A stretch of 64,000 nucleotides of DNA from Prinia subflava (Eukaryota; Chordata; Aves; Passeriformes; Cisticolidae): the NCBI RefSeq assembly GCF_021018805.1, contig NC_086258.1, positions 10,447,759 to 10,511,758 of the forward strand. The letters are read 5' to 3'. The notes beneath the pieces are model-generated. The model saw only the letters and a list, made by a program, of their open reading frames with translations, ran no database searches and was not told the DNA's origin. Position numbers and translations under genes: made by a program. Position 1 is the first letter of the stretch; each line of letters begins with the position of its first letter. This document shows positions 26,201-39,557 of the stretch, in pieces.

Positions 26201-29200
26201 CGGTTGAGAAGAGGACTTAAGAGTAGCAGAGTAATCAGAGTAAACCACCTGATGTTCTATTGTGTGTCTGGGTTGAGACACAATGTTAGAATAAAATCTC
26301 CTATTTCTTAGGAGAAAAAGCCTTTTAAACAAATTAATTAGAGTTTTAAACCACAGAAACATAGACCTTTTCTTTGTAACAAACTTAATTTTCTCATATA
26401 ATGTATGAAAGGTCCTTCTGTGATTGGGCTGAATTGCTGTAGGCAAACAGGTCAAGTGTACCTTGTTTTTCTGCTTCTCAACTTTTATGTTGAAAGGTTC
26501 TTTCTTCACAGGGCAGTACTCAAGTTTAAACACCAGTTCCATCTCTCAAAAGTTTAATAATGCTTCAATTTTGAAAATTTATTTAGTGTTTATTGCTAAT
26601 TAAAACACCACAGTTCTGTGTTTCCATTGTATTGTCTTTCTTCTCCTTAAACAAGGAGGAAAAGCTTTCTAATGTAGATATTTTTAAATATTTTCTTAGC
26701 CACTCGAAGCAGAAGTAGATCAAACATGCTCATGGACCAGCACGGAGATCATGAGGGATCCTCCCAGGAGACTATTCCAGAAGTTCAGCCAGAAGAAGTG
26801 CTGGTGATTTCTCTGGGGACAGGTCCACAGATTACTCCAGGAATGATGTCAGAAAACGAGGTACCCAGAAATGATGACATCCCAGATGCTTTGAACTGTG
26901 CAGCCTCTCTTCTCTAATAGCACAGCAGTGAGGTTACAAAGCTAAGTTTTGGTAATAAATGTGGAATGGGAATTAAAATCTTTACTCTGTGCTACTGAGC
27001 TGGGGGGTTTCAGCTTTCAAATTGGCCTTTGTTAGGTGGGTTTTTTCCCTCACTTAAGAAGGTTAGGAGGGAACCTGGGCTCTTGTTTCTCAGCATTAAG
27101 ACACTTGTGTGTCTCTGGATGCAGGGACACGGGCGAGTGGCAGAACTGGAGCTCTGATCCTGACGCTTTGGGCAGCTGTGGAAGGCACAGGCCCAGGCTC
27201 TTGTGAGGGCAGAGCTGAGCTCACGGTGCCATCAGTGCCTGCAGACTGTTCTGGGGCAGGGCTGCTGTGCCAGCCGTTTCCTTCTCCAGCTGTAGCACAG
27301 CTGCTGCCTCCAGCTCTGCTCCCTGCCTGGTGGTTGGGATTATCTCCTCTGGCAGCCTGGTGCAGATCCATTCCATGCTGCACTGCCCTGGGGGTGATGA
27401 GGGAGCCGGGGCTCCGTTGTTATCAGGACTTTCCTGATGTCCATGGGGTGGTTCCTTGCAGTCTCCCCAGGCTCTGACTTGGGAGATTGCTGTCTTTTTT
27501 CAAACAGAATGTTAGAAATTTGATTGTTCTGTTGACAATACAGAAACACATCTCCAGTGTTTTATTTGCTAGTTAATTATCTGACAAATAAATTATTTTA
27601 ATGAGGTCTTGTTTCTTTCTCCCACCCTCCAGGTGTTAAATATGCAGCTTGCAGATGGCGGGCAAGGCGATGTCCCCATCGACGAGAACAAACTCCATGG
27701 TAAACCTGATAAAACCTTGCGCTTTTCCCTCTGCAGTGATAATCTGGAAGGAATATCTGAAGGTGAAGGGCTGCTTAAGTCTTGAAGAAGTTCTGTTGCT
27801 CTGTTGGGTTTTTTTTCCCCTTAACTGTAAAATGAAGGTGTGTTAAATACAGCATCTTGTCTTTGCTGTTTTGAAGGCTGTGCTCTTTCACTCTGCCTTC
27901 TTTCTTAGTTGTTCAGAGAATAAAGCCTGGAGCTAAATTTTGACCTACAAAGGCATAACTGAGTCTGAGAGTTAGGAACAGAAAGACTAAGTGTGTTTAG
28001 AAAGAGCAAATAGGGGGATTTTTTTTTTGAAACTTATGTGCAGTACTAGTTATTAAGATAATCTAACTTAGCTCTAAACTTGGACTTCTCAGACTTATTT
28101 TTCATCATGTTTTAATTAGCTGTTATATATCTCAGAGTAGTTTCTGCAGAACTCCTTTATGTGAACCTCAGATGTAACAAAGCACAGATGTCTGTGGGAC
28201 GGAAGAGGTTCAGACACATCACTTTTGCATTATTTTGTATAACTTTCATAACTTCCTTTTTGCTCTCTGTCTCCTCAAAATAAAACAAATTCATGAACAA
28301 GTAAATAAATAAAGCCTTTATTGGCTTTTAAGTTACAGCCAACTGCAGTAGTGATGAGATTCAATATTTTGTGTTGGAACCGCTTCTTCGTTTCTTGTCA
28401 TTTTTCTAGTGAGTTTTTGTGCCCTGAATTATTCATGCTGCATATTTAGGAACTGTTATTCCAATCAGTTTTAAAGTAAAATCTGTTTTCGCAGGCCCTT
28501 CCAATCGCTCCAACTCAGTGTCCTCTCTGGATCTGGAGGGGGAGTCGGTGTCAGAGCTGGGCGCGGGCCCCTCGGGCAGCAACGGCGTTGAGGCTCTGCA
28601 GCTGCTGGAGCACGAGCAAGGCAGGTGCCTCTCCTCTCCTGCAGGGCCTGAGCTGCTGGAGATGCTGAAGCCAAAGCCTTTGTGGGAAGAGGTTGCAAAA
28701 TTGACGAATTCAAGGGAAAAAAAGTAGAAACTTTCCATGTGCAGTCGCTCTTGTGTTTATTTGCATTTGGTTTGGATTTTTATTCCCCCAAGAAATATTT
28801 TTTGTAGTCTGTTGTTAGGAAAAGGAAATCACCTGGAATTCTCAGATTTAAGTCCTTTATAGGAAACTGCTTGTAAGGTTTTGCTTGATACCAAGCTCTT
28901 CCCTTCAGGAATAGGGTGATCTGGATTGGAGTAGTCTGGAAGTATCTGGATAATTTTCTTTTTAATGTTCATTTGTCAAACATGGAAGAGGTTGCCTGGA
29001 GATTGTGGTGTCTCCGGCCTGGAGATACTCAAAATATGACTGGACATGATCATGAGCAACGTGGTGTCCTTGACCAGGGCAGGGGGTTTGGGCTGGAATG
29101 ATCCCTGGATGCCTCAGCTTTTCTGTGATCCTGTTCCTTTACAGGAATTGTATTATGTCTTTGTAGCACTGCATTTCATGTACTTTTTCTGTCAATTTAG

Positions 29201-32200
29201 TTGATAGATTACCATGTGTACTTCCAGATTTTTCTTCTTACATCTCAAATATATTATCATGCAGCATTTCCTGAAGAGTGTAATAGTGCTCTACAGGACT
29301 TCCTTTAGACCACTCCCTTACCTGACAGAATTAGGGGGTTGTTTGTTTGGGGTTTTTTCCTAATGTACTCTTACAGGTTTTCAATCTGAAGGAATTGGAG
29401 AGGCCTTTCAGAAAATCAAGAACTGTTTCTTTTTCCACAGCCACTACTCAGGATAACCTGGATGACAAGCTCCGGAAGTTTGAAATCCGTGACATGATGG
29501 GTTTGACTGATGACAGAGATATTTCAGAAACTGTGAGTGAGACCTGGAGCACAGATGTCTTGGGGAGTGACTTCGACCCCAACATCGACGAGGACCGGCT
29601 GCAGGAAATCGCAGGTAACGGGCGTGCTCTGGGTAGGTCCAGTGCTGCTCTGGAGCCCATGGCTGCAGAGCCTTCCCCCCCCTCCTCCTCCTCCTCTTCC
29701 TCCTCCTCCCTTCCTCAACAGGGGCATTTCCATGGGTTCAACTGGAGATTTGCTCTAGGAGGATTTTTGTGTGCATGACCTGGACTGTACTTAGTTACTC
29801 ATTTCTTTTCAACTTTGTGTTTCCTGACTGCTTTATTAAGGACACGTAAGATGTGTTCTTGCTTTTCTCTAGAGCTGACTCCCAGGCCCAGCTCTAGCCA
29901 TACGCTCCGGCTTTACTTTTGCAGGTGCAGCTGCAGAGAACATGCTAGGCAGCTTGCTGTGTTTGCCAGGTTCAGGATCCGTGTTGCTTGATCCCTGCAC
30001 AGGTTCAACCATATCAGAAACCACAAGTGAGGCGTGGAGTGTGGAAGTATTACCAAGTGATTCAGGTCAGAGTCGGGCAGTTTTTGCTTCTTTCTTTAGC
30101 ATGATTCTAAGACTCTTCCAGAGGCATAGAATGCAAAACAACGGCCTCTTCCTCTTTCTTCAAGAAATCACTGTCCTAGGGTTAAGTTAGTTTTTTGTGA
30201 ATACTTCCAGGATTAAAAGGACAAAATGCTCCCAGGGAGAAAGAAGATGGAAAGCATTGGGAGAGACTTCTGTTACTTAAGAAATTCTTAAGGTCTGAAG
30301 GGGAAGAGAAGGGTTTGCAAAGCAAACTTGTGCTTGCTTTCCTTCCCTGTGGTAGGAGATATCCAGGACCATGGTTTACTTTGGTTAGTGAAGATGTGAC
30401 TGTATCCTGTTGTCTAAGAAATACAACCATTAAAACAGTAAATGCTCCTTAGGATGGCTGTGCAGACAGAGCATTGCTCTGCCTGTGCAGAGTCCTGCCT
30501 TCTGTTATCCTTCAAAAGGGATAAGAAAACTCTTGCTGAAAAGGTCGAGTTACCTTAAAACTTGATACACCAAATCACCCCCTACCCCTTCCTCCTGCTT
30601 GTGAACGTTTAGGGAGCATGGCACTGAGTAATGACACTTCCTCTCTACTCTCCATTGTATCCCTTTTGTAGAGGCTCCAGATTTGAAACAGGAGGAAAGA
30701 CTCCAAGAGCTGGAGAGCTGCTCTGGGCTGGGGAGCACGTCTGACGACACCGATGTGAGGGAGGTCAGCTCTCGGCCCAGCACCCCCGGCCTCAGCGTTG
30801 TGTCAGGTGTGTGCAACTGCCTGGGCAGTGCTCACTGTGCTGCACCTGCTGTATTTATACTTCCCTTCACTCATGGAATAACTTCCTGCACTCGTTCTGG
30901 AATTGTCAAAGCAGGGATTCTCTGTTCACCTCACAGAAGGAACAAAAAAGGCAGCAGAGATGTGAATGCCCTGTGCTGCAATAGCAATGGTTAGCAGAGG
31001 AAGAAACTCCAAACTTTCTTGCATTTAGTTTTATTATCACAGCTTGTTTTATTTAAGTAAATCATAGCTCTAGTTCTTCATTTTCTGCAAAGTATATAAG
31101 AGTGGAGTGTCTTTCTAATGCCCCTTGTTTTCAAGATGTAGAGCAGAAATAAACTGTTATTTTATGAGTGTAGAAATTCATAGTGTCTGTGGGTGCTGTT
31201 ATGAGTTGGAATTTGATTACTCACTGTCCACCAAACATTTTAACAGCCTGAGGATTTTGCTTCCTTTGAAAGACTATTACAGATGCTTCTTTTGTTATGT
31301 GTAAGGTATTAGTGCAACATCTGAAGACATTCCTAACAAGATTGAGGATCTCAGGTCTGAATGTAGCTCTGACTTTGGGGGAAAAGATTCTGTAACAAGT
31401 CCTGACATGGATGAAACAGCCCATGGTAAGTGACTTATCTGGAATCTCTGATAAAAACAAATGATATTTACGGAATCCTTAAATTTTACAATTTCTCCCC
31501 AGTTTCAAAGTGCTGGTGACTAAGCTTAATATTTTCCTTATTTGTCAGTGTTGTATTTGTTTGACAAAGAGGCTTCAGTGCTTTGCAGTTCTAGAGCCTG
31601 AGTACTAGATCTAAGATCCCTAATTCTGTTTGATGACATTGACTGTCCTCTTGCATTTTGGAGCTGGGCTGCTCCCCAAGGATTCCCTATTTTTTGTGAT
31701 GTAATTCTTTGATCATTTCAGTGTACTACAGAGATCTTTCTATACAGGAATATCTTTACAAATACTTTGCAGTATAAGTTTTGTAAACTTTTGTTGCTGA
31801 AGTCTGTTCTTCCGGTGTCTCTCATGTTGGAGGCAGTTTTGGTATGGCACTGATTTGTTCTCTCTGGATTTCAGGAGCCAGTCAGTTGACATCTCCTCCC
31901 TCTCAGACAGATTCTTTGCTTGCATTGTTTGACCCTCTGTCCTCAAACGAGGGTGAGTTATAAAGATGTTTGTTTTAAAATAGGCTTCTATGTTAGTACC
32001 AGGTGATCAGGTAATTTGGAATGATATTAAAAGACGTGTGTGTCCTCTTTTCTGCTCGTGACACAGGTGTGTCAGCTGTAGTGAGGCCTAAGGTGCACTA
32101 TGCCAGGCCCTCGCACCCGCCCCCAGACCCTCCCATCCTGGAGGGGGCCGTGGGAGGGAACGAGGCGCGGCTGCCCAGCTTCGGCTCCCACGCGCTGATC

Positions 32201-35200
32201 CCCGCGGACCTGGAGGCCTTCAAGCAGAGACATTCCTACCCCGAGAGGCTGGTCCGGAGCAGGAGCTCCGACATCGTGTCCTCGGTGCGGAGGCCCATGA
32301 GCGACCCTGGCTGGAACAGACGCGCAGGGAACGAGGACAGGGAGCTGCCCGTGGCCTCCAGCAGCCCCGGGGCCGCCGTGCTGGCTGCTGCCTCCCAGTC
32401 CTCATCTTCATCCCCCAGCAAGGACTCCTCCAGGGGAGAGGTGAGGCTTCTGTGTATCACTTCATTTTTGTCTCTCAAACCCTCTTTAACTACACATCTA
32501 ATGCCAGAAAGTTGGAGTTAAATGTCTTCAGCCAAGGGATTGCAACACACTTTTGTTACCCTATAAACGTTGGCCAATAATGTTCTACACAATGAAGCCA
32601 CAGATGTTCAGAGTGGCTTAAATGGATCTGGCTTTTCTTAAATTTACTGGATGAGGTTTACTGGATTTGGTGGTACTTCAGAAACAGATTCGTTGTAGTG
32701 TTAAATTGCTGCAGCAGCATGAAAATTAATTTTCTTTCAAAGAGAAATAAGTGAAATCTAAGGTTCTTTGTGGCTATGGGTTTGTATTTGCAGGATGTTC
32801 TACTTTAGGAGAGATATTTCTGACTTAATCTGCACTTTGTGCTGTGCTGTAGTTCTGTTTTTACAGTCAGTGTAGCAAAAGCTGATGTGAAGGAGAAATT
32901 TTCTTTACACTTGATTTGTAAATGCTCAAATGTGGACTCTGCCCTTCTGTAGATTGAGGAACGGAAAGACAGTGATGATGAGAAATCTGACAGGAACAAG
33001 CCCTGGTGGAGGAAACGTTTTGTGTCTGCAATGCCCAAAGGTAGGATCATGTCTCTCTGGGTTTGGTACTTCAGTCAGAGTTCACACTGCCTTTATGATA
33101 TCTTTAGCTACTTTCATGGTTAAAGTATAAATAAATATGTAAATAAAAATGCAAAGCTATCTGATTCCCTTGGCTAATAGTTCCCTAGAGTGTGCTGTAT
33201 CTGGAAGGCAAAACTGCTCTGCCTGACCTCATGTCTGTTAAAGGTGGAGCTGGCTGTGGATGATGACAGTACAGTTTTGTTTTACCCCATGGATAAGCTT
33301 ATGCTTTTATGGAAGTTGATTTGATGAAAATTTTCTGCATTAGCCCCTTCCTTAAAATTTCTGCTATTTGGCCATTATCTCAGAGTACTCTTTGATGAGG
33401 TACCTTGCATTTTCAGCTCCTATTCCATTTAGGAAGAAAGAAAAACAAGAAAAAGACAAAGATGACATGGTGCCTGACAGATACGCAACGCTTCAAGGTA
33501 TGTGAATAACATCATCATAGTAATTTTCTCTCAGAATGTGCCTCCTGGAGCTCCAGAGTACACACCAGGTAGCTGTTGACAGACAGGTGTATGCTGTTGT
33601 AGTTGGTGTTCAGAGCTGGCTTTCTGAATAAGAAAATGGATAAAGATTTCCTGACTTGAAAGCTGGTTTTAAGTTGTCACATCTGTCTGTGCACGTAGTG
33701 GATTCTCAAGTCCTCACTTTTCCCCCACCCTCATTATGGAGCTCTTGTCCTTGTCACAGCTGAGCTGTAAGGATAGCTGCACACAGAGTCCTGTAATAGT
33801 TACTTAAATGTTAAATTAAACATGGTTTGAACCTGGGTGTTTCATTTTTTGTTTGCCTGATCCTTCCTAGAAGTCTTCAAATATCCAAGAACCATTTGTG
33901 TATGCAGTATGAATGTGCTGAGGATCTGCTCAGGATCTGACTTCATTTGCTCACTTTTATTGTACTGTTTGTTTTCTGGTTTGCTTTGGACTTTATTAAT
34001 GCATTTGAATTTGGGCTACATGGGACACAAGCAGCTCTTTGTTTGATCTGGCTAAACACAGAGTCCAAATGTGTAGGCTGAAGTTTTTGTATTTGCTTTC
34101 AGTTGGCCCAACACCAGGGTAACTCCTGTTGTTTTTTATGGTTCTTTCAGATGATCCCAGCCCAAGGCTCAGTGCACAGGCACAAGCTGCTGAGGACATT
34201 CTGGACAAATACAGGAATGCAATCAAGAGAACAAGTCCTAGTGAAGGAGCCATAGTGAACTACGACAGTGCAGGTGAGAACCTGGCTTTGTAATCACCAC
34301 CAACATAGTTTCTGCTCCTTAAAGATAAAAACACTTCAGTATTCTAGACCAGTGTTAGTATTAGCAGCTGAACAATGTGAGCTCTGGACAAGGAATGTTT
34401 TGTCAAATAATCTGTGGGACAGTCCCTCAGAGGCTGGGAATTAAATCAGTATTCCCAAGGACAGCTCTTCCATATTGCCATTGAGGGAGCTGGTTGTTGA
34501 TAGCACATCTCCTATCAGCTTTTTGTTTTGTTTGTTTTAAAGGCACACTGACAAAGCGCCTTCCAAAACTTTTGCAGTTTCTTCTTAGGAGCTTCTGGGT
34601 TGTATGTTTTAATGTGCCTTTTTTCATATATCCAGAACAAGCTGGTTTATTTGCTGTCTCCATTCTCTCCTTGACCTTAGAATAATGAGCAGAAAATTAG
34701 TCTGGTTTCTTTTTCTGACTCTGTCTTGAGGTGTAGTGTGTTTTTCATTTCCACAGAGGCAATTGGGGATGGTGAGAGCATGCATGACTCCCCACGGGAT
34801 GAGGCTTTGCAGAACATGTCTGCAGACGACCTCCCAGACTCTGCAAGTCAAGTAGCACAGCCACAAAGTTCTGCTTTCTCCTATAGGTAAATAGATTTGC
34901 AGGTTTTGTCTTACCCACAAAGTAGAATTAAAAGCTGGAGCTGTGGACTGGTTCCCACTAGAATCTTAATACAGATTCATGTAAACTTTTCTGTGCTTTT
35001 AGTTTTAAGCATCTCAAACTGTCATGTTTCCACTGATGAAGGAGGGATATTGTAACCAGAGAGGACAGATCAATTCAGTGTTTAAGAAAATCCCTTTGAA
35101 AATGATGCTATGTCAAAAGAACTGATATTCTAAAGTCTTGAAAATATTGTATATTAAAATGATGTTAAATAACTTCTAGGCAGTATTAAATAAAAAAGAA

Positions 35201-38200
35201 AGTAAAGACTTCTTACTGAAGAAGCAGACCTCTCATCAACTGTGTTAAGAAAATATTTTTCCTCTTTAAGGGATGCGAAGAAGAAATTGAGGTTGGCTCT
35301 TTGTTCAGCAGACTCTGTTGCCCTCCCGATGCTGACACACTCAACAAGGAATGGTCTCCCAGACCACACAGACCCCGAAGGTGAAGGCTCTTTGCACTCC
35401 CTGTGTCTCTCCTTGTCCCCGTGTAATGGCACTTGTACTGCAGCATTTATGGTCCTTCTCTCTGCCATAAATATCGAGGGCACAGGCTGCCTTTTGCCCC
35501 CAGAATGTTTTCATTCTTGCTCCACAGACAAACTGCCATCTCAGCCTGGTCTGAGATTTTTTTGTAATGAAGAATCACAGATACAGTGCAGGTAGAGCCT
35601 GAAGCTATAGAATAGACTATCAAAATACCTGTGCTGTTGGGAATTGTGCTGTTTGAATGATTTACTGGGTCTTTATGTTGACTTAGTATAAATGTGTTGG
35701 GTTGTATCCTTTCATTCGCTCTAGGTTTATTTGCAGACAGGTGAATATGTCACCTTATCTGGTCCTCTTCACATTTCAGAATGGTTCTAAATACTAGATA
35801 AGATACTGATATGGAAGCTTATCCTCTGATAGCTGGAAAATTCAAAAAGGCTTATTAAATTGTTCTAAAATAACATTTATTGCCTGCCGTACGGAAGTTT
35901 TGTTTTAAACTTCTAATAAATTAATGTGTTTCCCATATTCAAAAATAGTTTATTTTTATCATGCCTACGTTTCTTTTGCTTAGTATTTTCCCTTTGTTCT
36001 TTATTAGATAATGAGATTGTGTGCTTCTTGAAAGTCCAGCTGGCTGAAGCCATCAACCTGCAGGACAAGAACCTGATGGCGCAGCTGCAGGAGACGATGC
36101 GCTGCGTCAGCCGCTTCGACAACCGCACCTGCCGCAAGCTGCTGGCCTCCATTGCAGAGGACTACAGGTAACCTCACCAGCACTGGGCTCCCAAATTCCT
36201 GTATTTGTTCACCAGCACATTGGGAAGATCCCTTCTGTTTTAAATTGCACTTTACCAAACCAGGTTGTTGCTTCTCTGCTTCCCCATGAAGGGATGCAAT
36301 TGTCTCACCCATGTGAAGGAAACTCCCGAATTCAGGCATTGTTTTGTTTTAAAAGCAGCAAGTGGAAGAATCCTTTGCACTACAGCTCAGCAGTTTGTAA
36401 AGCTGTTAGCCTCTGTCTTTGTTGTGAATCTGATGTGGGGCTCTTTGCTTTAGGAAAAGAGCTCCATACATCGCTTATTTAACTCGCTGTCGCCAAGGCC
36501 TGCAGACAACACAGGCGCACCTGGAGAGGCTCCTGCAGAGAGTCCTGCGGGATAAAGAGGTGGCCAACAGGTACTTCACCACAGTCTGTGTGAGGTTACT
36601 GCTGGAGAGCAAGGAGAAGAAGATAAGGGAGTTCATTCAAGGTAAGGTTAATGCAGAACAAAGCTTTTATATTCCTTTACTCCGTAGTCAGATGCTGACT
36701 TGGGTTAATGTTTGAAAATGCCTTTTGATCTAAGGAGTGAATTCCTAAAATAATTCTAATTTCAGATGGTGAATTAATGGCTAAACAGACAGATTACTGT
36801 GACTTTACACTATGTTGTGGCAGCTAAGCCATGGTAATTGTCTGCATTTTTCATAGGCTGAGAGAATGGAGGTAATTTGACCTTACTTGGCTGAAAAAGT
36901 TCTGCTAAATCACATTATCTGCCCCATGGCAGAAGCATGAATACTATTAATTATTTTATATCTACTGATAAAAGATAAATTAAGTTGCAGCATTCGGTTC
37001 TTAGTCCAGAATCTATGGCTGCACCTTAGAAGATATGGGGGATAGTAATGGTGTGAATCGAGTGAATCAAAGATTCAAAAATATCACAGCATAAGAGACA
37101 CTGGCAGCAGGAAACTCAAAGCAGCCACTCATACCAAACTGGTTCTGTGCTCTCTGTGCACGTATCTGACTAAATAAGCACATAAGGAATTTGGAGTCAG
37201 TTCTTGGTCCTGGAGCATATAGTGCTGCACATTAAATGTGCCTGAAAAACCTATCAGAAATAATATTTTTTTACTTAAGCGAATGTTCTTTCTCTTCCTC
37301 CTTTTGATCAGATTTCCAGAAGCTCACGGCAGCAGATGACAAAACAGCCCAAGTGGAGGATTTTCTGCAGTTCCTGTACGGGGCTATGGCTCAGGATGCC
37401 ATATGGCAGAATGCCAGTGAGGAGCAGCTCCAGGATGCACAACTGGCCATAGAGCGCAGCGTGATGAATCGCATTTTCAAACTCGCCTTCTACCCCAACC
37501 AGGATGGAGATATTCTGCGTGACCAGTAAGTGAATGGAATTCCAAGGACTTGTTTTCCCTTTTGCAGTTGGTGCAGTGGAAGCTGTGCAGCCCTCCTGTG
37601 ACAGACTTGTCTGAGTCAACCACACAAATTCATGTTTTTGTTCAGAACACTTTGTGAAAGAACGAGGAAGGGCTTAAGCACCATGTGCAAATGTGTTTGC
37701 AACAAATTGTTAGGGCAGAAAAAAAAGTTGTAAGTGTAATGATTTGTACATACTGTCAGGTCTGCAAGTGTGTGTGCTGAGGGAAGGATCAAAACCTGGT
37801 TCAGGACTGGACCTGGCCCATTTTCTGGTTTCAGTCAGTATTGTCCATGCATTTGGGGTTCCTGTGGTTTAGAGCAGATGCTATTGGGATGCTCTAGAGG
37901 ACATGTGGTTGTTCTGGCTGTACAGAGCAATCCTCTGCATCTTCACTGACCTGGTGTTCATCATGTGTAGGGCCACATTCCTGAAGATCTTTCTTGTCTC
38001 ATCAAACATGAAACAAGTTTCTTCAGCTGGCTGGCTGCTGCTTACTTTTCCCTCTTGTTTTTTTGTGTTTTAGGGTCCTTCATGAGCACATACAGAGGTT
38101 ATCCAAAGTGGTGACTGCAAACCACAAGGCACTTCAGATACCTGAGGTAACAGCTCTTTTCCTTTGCTGCTGTATGTGTGTTGGAGTTTGGACTGGGGTT

Positions 38201-39557
38201 GGGATGGGGAGAGGATTGTTCTGTTTTACACTTAGAAGAGTGGCTTTGCTGTCTGTGATGGCTGAAACATCCTGCAGGGAAAATACACTGTCCCATGCTG
38301 TGGCTGTGCCCAGCTGCAGCTTCTCTGGGCAACCTGTGCCAGGGCCTCACCGTCCTCACAGCAGAGAATCTCTCCCATATATATGTGAAACTTTAATCTC
38401 CCCTCTTCCAGTTTGAATTCATCCTGCCTTAAGGCTTCCCATTTCTCCAGAAGCTGTGATCCTCTGGCAGTTGAGCTCCCCGTGGAGCACAGGCCAGAGG
38501 AGGACAGGTTGTTTCTTGCCCAGGTGTATCTGCGGGAGGCGCCGTGGCCGTCGGCGCAGTCCGAGATCCGCACCATCAGCGCCTACAAGACGCCCCGGGA
38601 CAAGGTGCAGTGCATCCTCAGGATGTGCTCCACCATCATGAACCTGCTCAGCCTGGCCAACGAGGACTCCGTACCCGGCGCAGATGACTTTGTTCCTGTT
38701 CTGGTCTTTGTCCTCATAAAGGTGAGTTCTTTTGCAGAGATCACAAATCCCAGTTAATTCTTGTAATAAGCGAATTTAGGGTTAGAGGTAATGTCTGTGG
38801 GTTATGGGGAGCTGGCCAGGCTCAGACACAGATCTGATTCAGCAGGGTTTGATTAGGAATGTCAGAAATGTGGTCAGAGTTATGGTTTTTGAATCCAAGC
38901 AAACTTTGCATTTGGAACCAAAGGAACTGAGGTGCAGATGATGTGTGGAGTGGTTTGTTTGAGATATGTCCACCAGAATCTCTCATCTGTGGCTGCTTCA
39001 TGCTGTCCTCAGGACCAAGATCCAGGCCAGGACTGACTTGGGTTGTGTTGCTGGTCTTCTTTGACATGAGTGGAGAATGGTCTGACCTGTAAGATGCTGA
39101 AACCACAGGCTTTACATGTGTTGAGGTCCTGATGACCTTCACAGATTGTGCCAGTGTTCCCCTTCTTTCTCTTGGCCTGCTAGTCCATTTTCCCTTGTTG
39201 GAAAAATGTTCCTTTCATCAAACCTGATGCCTTCTGAGTGTGTGAAGTGGGGCTGGTGAGGATAAACAGTCCTTGCCCTGCAGGTAGGTTACATACTCTG
39301 CAGGATGAGGATCACTGCACAAAGGGAATTGCGGTTTTGTTCTGTCTCTTGCGGTGCTTTATTGATGTTGAGCTTTGCAAACAAGCTGTGAGTCTCTCTC
39401 TCTTCTGCCACCCCAGGCAAACCCCCCTTGCCTGCTGTCCACTGTGCAGTACATCAGCAGTTTCTATGCCAACTGCTTGTCTGGAGAGGAGTCCTACTGG
39501 TGGATGCAGTTCACAGCAGCCGTGGAGTTCATCAAAACCATCGACGATCGCAAGTAG
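20261..39557 (+). CDS. GAPVD1: GAPVD1, GTPase-activating protein and VPS9 domains 1 (25 coding exons)
   Basis: GAPVD1 (GAPex-5/RME-6) carries an N-terminal RasGAP domain and a C-terminal VPS9 domain that activates Rab5/Rab31 in endocytosis and GLUT4 traffic. Exons: 20261-20445, 21282-22125, 23301-23387, 24507-24641, 24736-24925, 26700-26860, 27633-27762, 28495-28620, 29441-29614, 29925-30065, 30672-30806, 31306-31425, 31875-31952, 32067-32440, 32953-33040, 33417-33497, 34151-34273, 34757-34886, 35271-35380, 36008-36167, 36454-36641, 37312-37525, 38074-38146, 38524-38721, 39417-39557. Phases agree throughout, giving 1461 codons. The start [20 protein letters not shown] is preceded by CCACC and an acceptor at 20246. 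The RasGAP region includes [12 protein letters not shown] (about 316). The middle is Ser/Pro-rich and disordered; the VPS9 part ends [20 protein letters not shown]. One intron uses a GC donor, and a cassette exon is likely. Confidence 0.96.
20443..20992 (+). repeat. GAPVD1: Minisatellite of splice-donor units at GAPVD1 exon 1/intron 1
   Basis: Units of 22-25 bases, mostly CACCAGGTACTGCCCCTC plus CCCAT or ATCAT, run without a break from the last bases of the exon into the intron. CAGGTAC occurs 24 times, starting at 20443 (the true donor), 20467, 20490, 20513, 20536 and so on to 20985. The exon end, CATCATCACCAG, is itself a repeat unit. The coding frame stays open across the array until about 21010. 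Confidence 0.93.
23665..23798 (+). mobile_element. CR1 LINE 3' end
   Basis: Shows the avian CR1 3' sequence blocks in order: TTCAAGGCCAGGTTGGACAG, GGCTTGGAATAGCCTGGTCT, a GTGTCCCTGCCCA block, then GGTCTTTAAGGTTCTTCCAA and the terminal GTGATTCTGTGA-type repeat. The 5' part is missing, as is usual. It sits in GAPVD1 intron 4 of the coding series. Confidence 0.9.
25812..25892 (+). CDS. GAPVD1: Candidate in-frame cassette exon of GAPVD1 (81 nt)
   Basis: Flanked by a CTCCAG acceptor and a G-GTGGGT donor. It starts and ends in phase 1, the same as the junction between exons 24736-24925 and 26700-26860, so inclusion adds exactly 27 residues beginning [13 protein letters not shown] and breaks nothing. 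The inserted peptide is neither low-complexity nor GC-biased, which argues for a real exon. I believe vertebrate GAPVD1 isoforms vary in this region but could not check. Confidence 0.7.
28621..28622 (+). other. GAPVD1: Non-canonical GC splice donor in GAPVD1
   Basis: The exon 28495-28620 ends CAAG and the intron starts GCAGGT. Joining to CCACTACTCAG at 29441 gives EQ-A-TTQ, as in the family. A GT four bases further on would shift the frame, so the phase requires the GC donor. Confidence 0.8.
28980..29132 (+). mobile_element. CR1 LINE 3' fragment
   Basis: Contains GAAGAGGTTGCCTGGAGATT, GTGTCTCC, GGAGATACTCAAAATATGAC, TGGACATGATCATGAGCAAC and GTGTCCTTGACCAGGGCAGG, in the order typical of a CR1 tail in birds, though diverged. 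It lies in a GAPVD1 intron, about 300 bases before exon 29441-29614. Confidence 0.82.
29676..29718. repeat. CCT/TCC microsatellite
   Basis: Polypyrimidine run of CCT units just downstream of a GAPVD1 exon. It is intronic and probably length-variable. Confidence 0.8.

Noticed and set aside
28621..28727. In-frame extension of the GAPVD1 exon as the normal C-terminus
   Set aside because: The downstream exons continue the known protein in phase with the GC donor, so the extension is only an intron-retention product.
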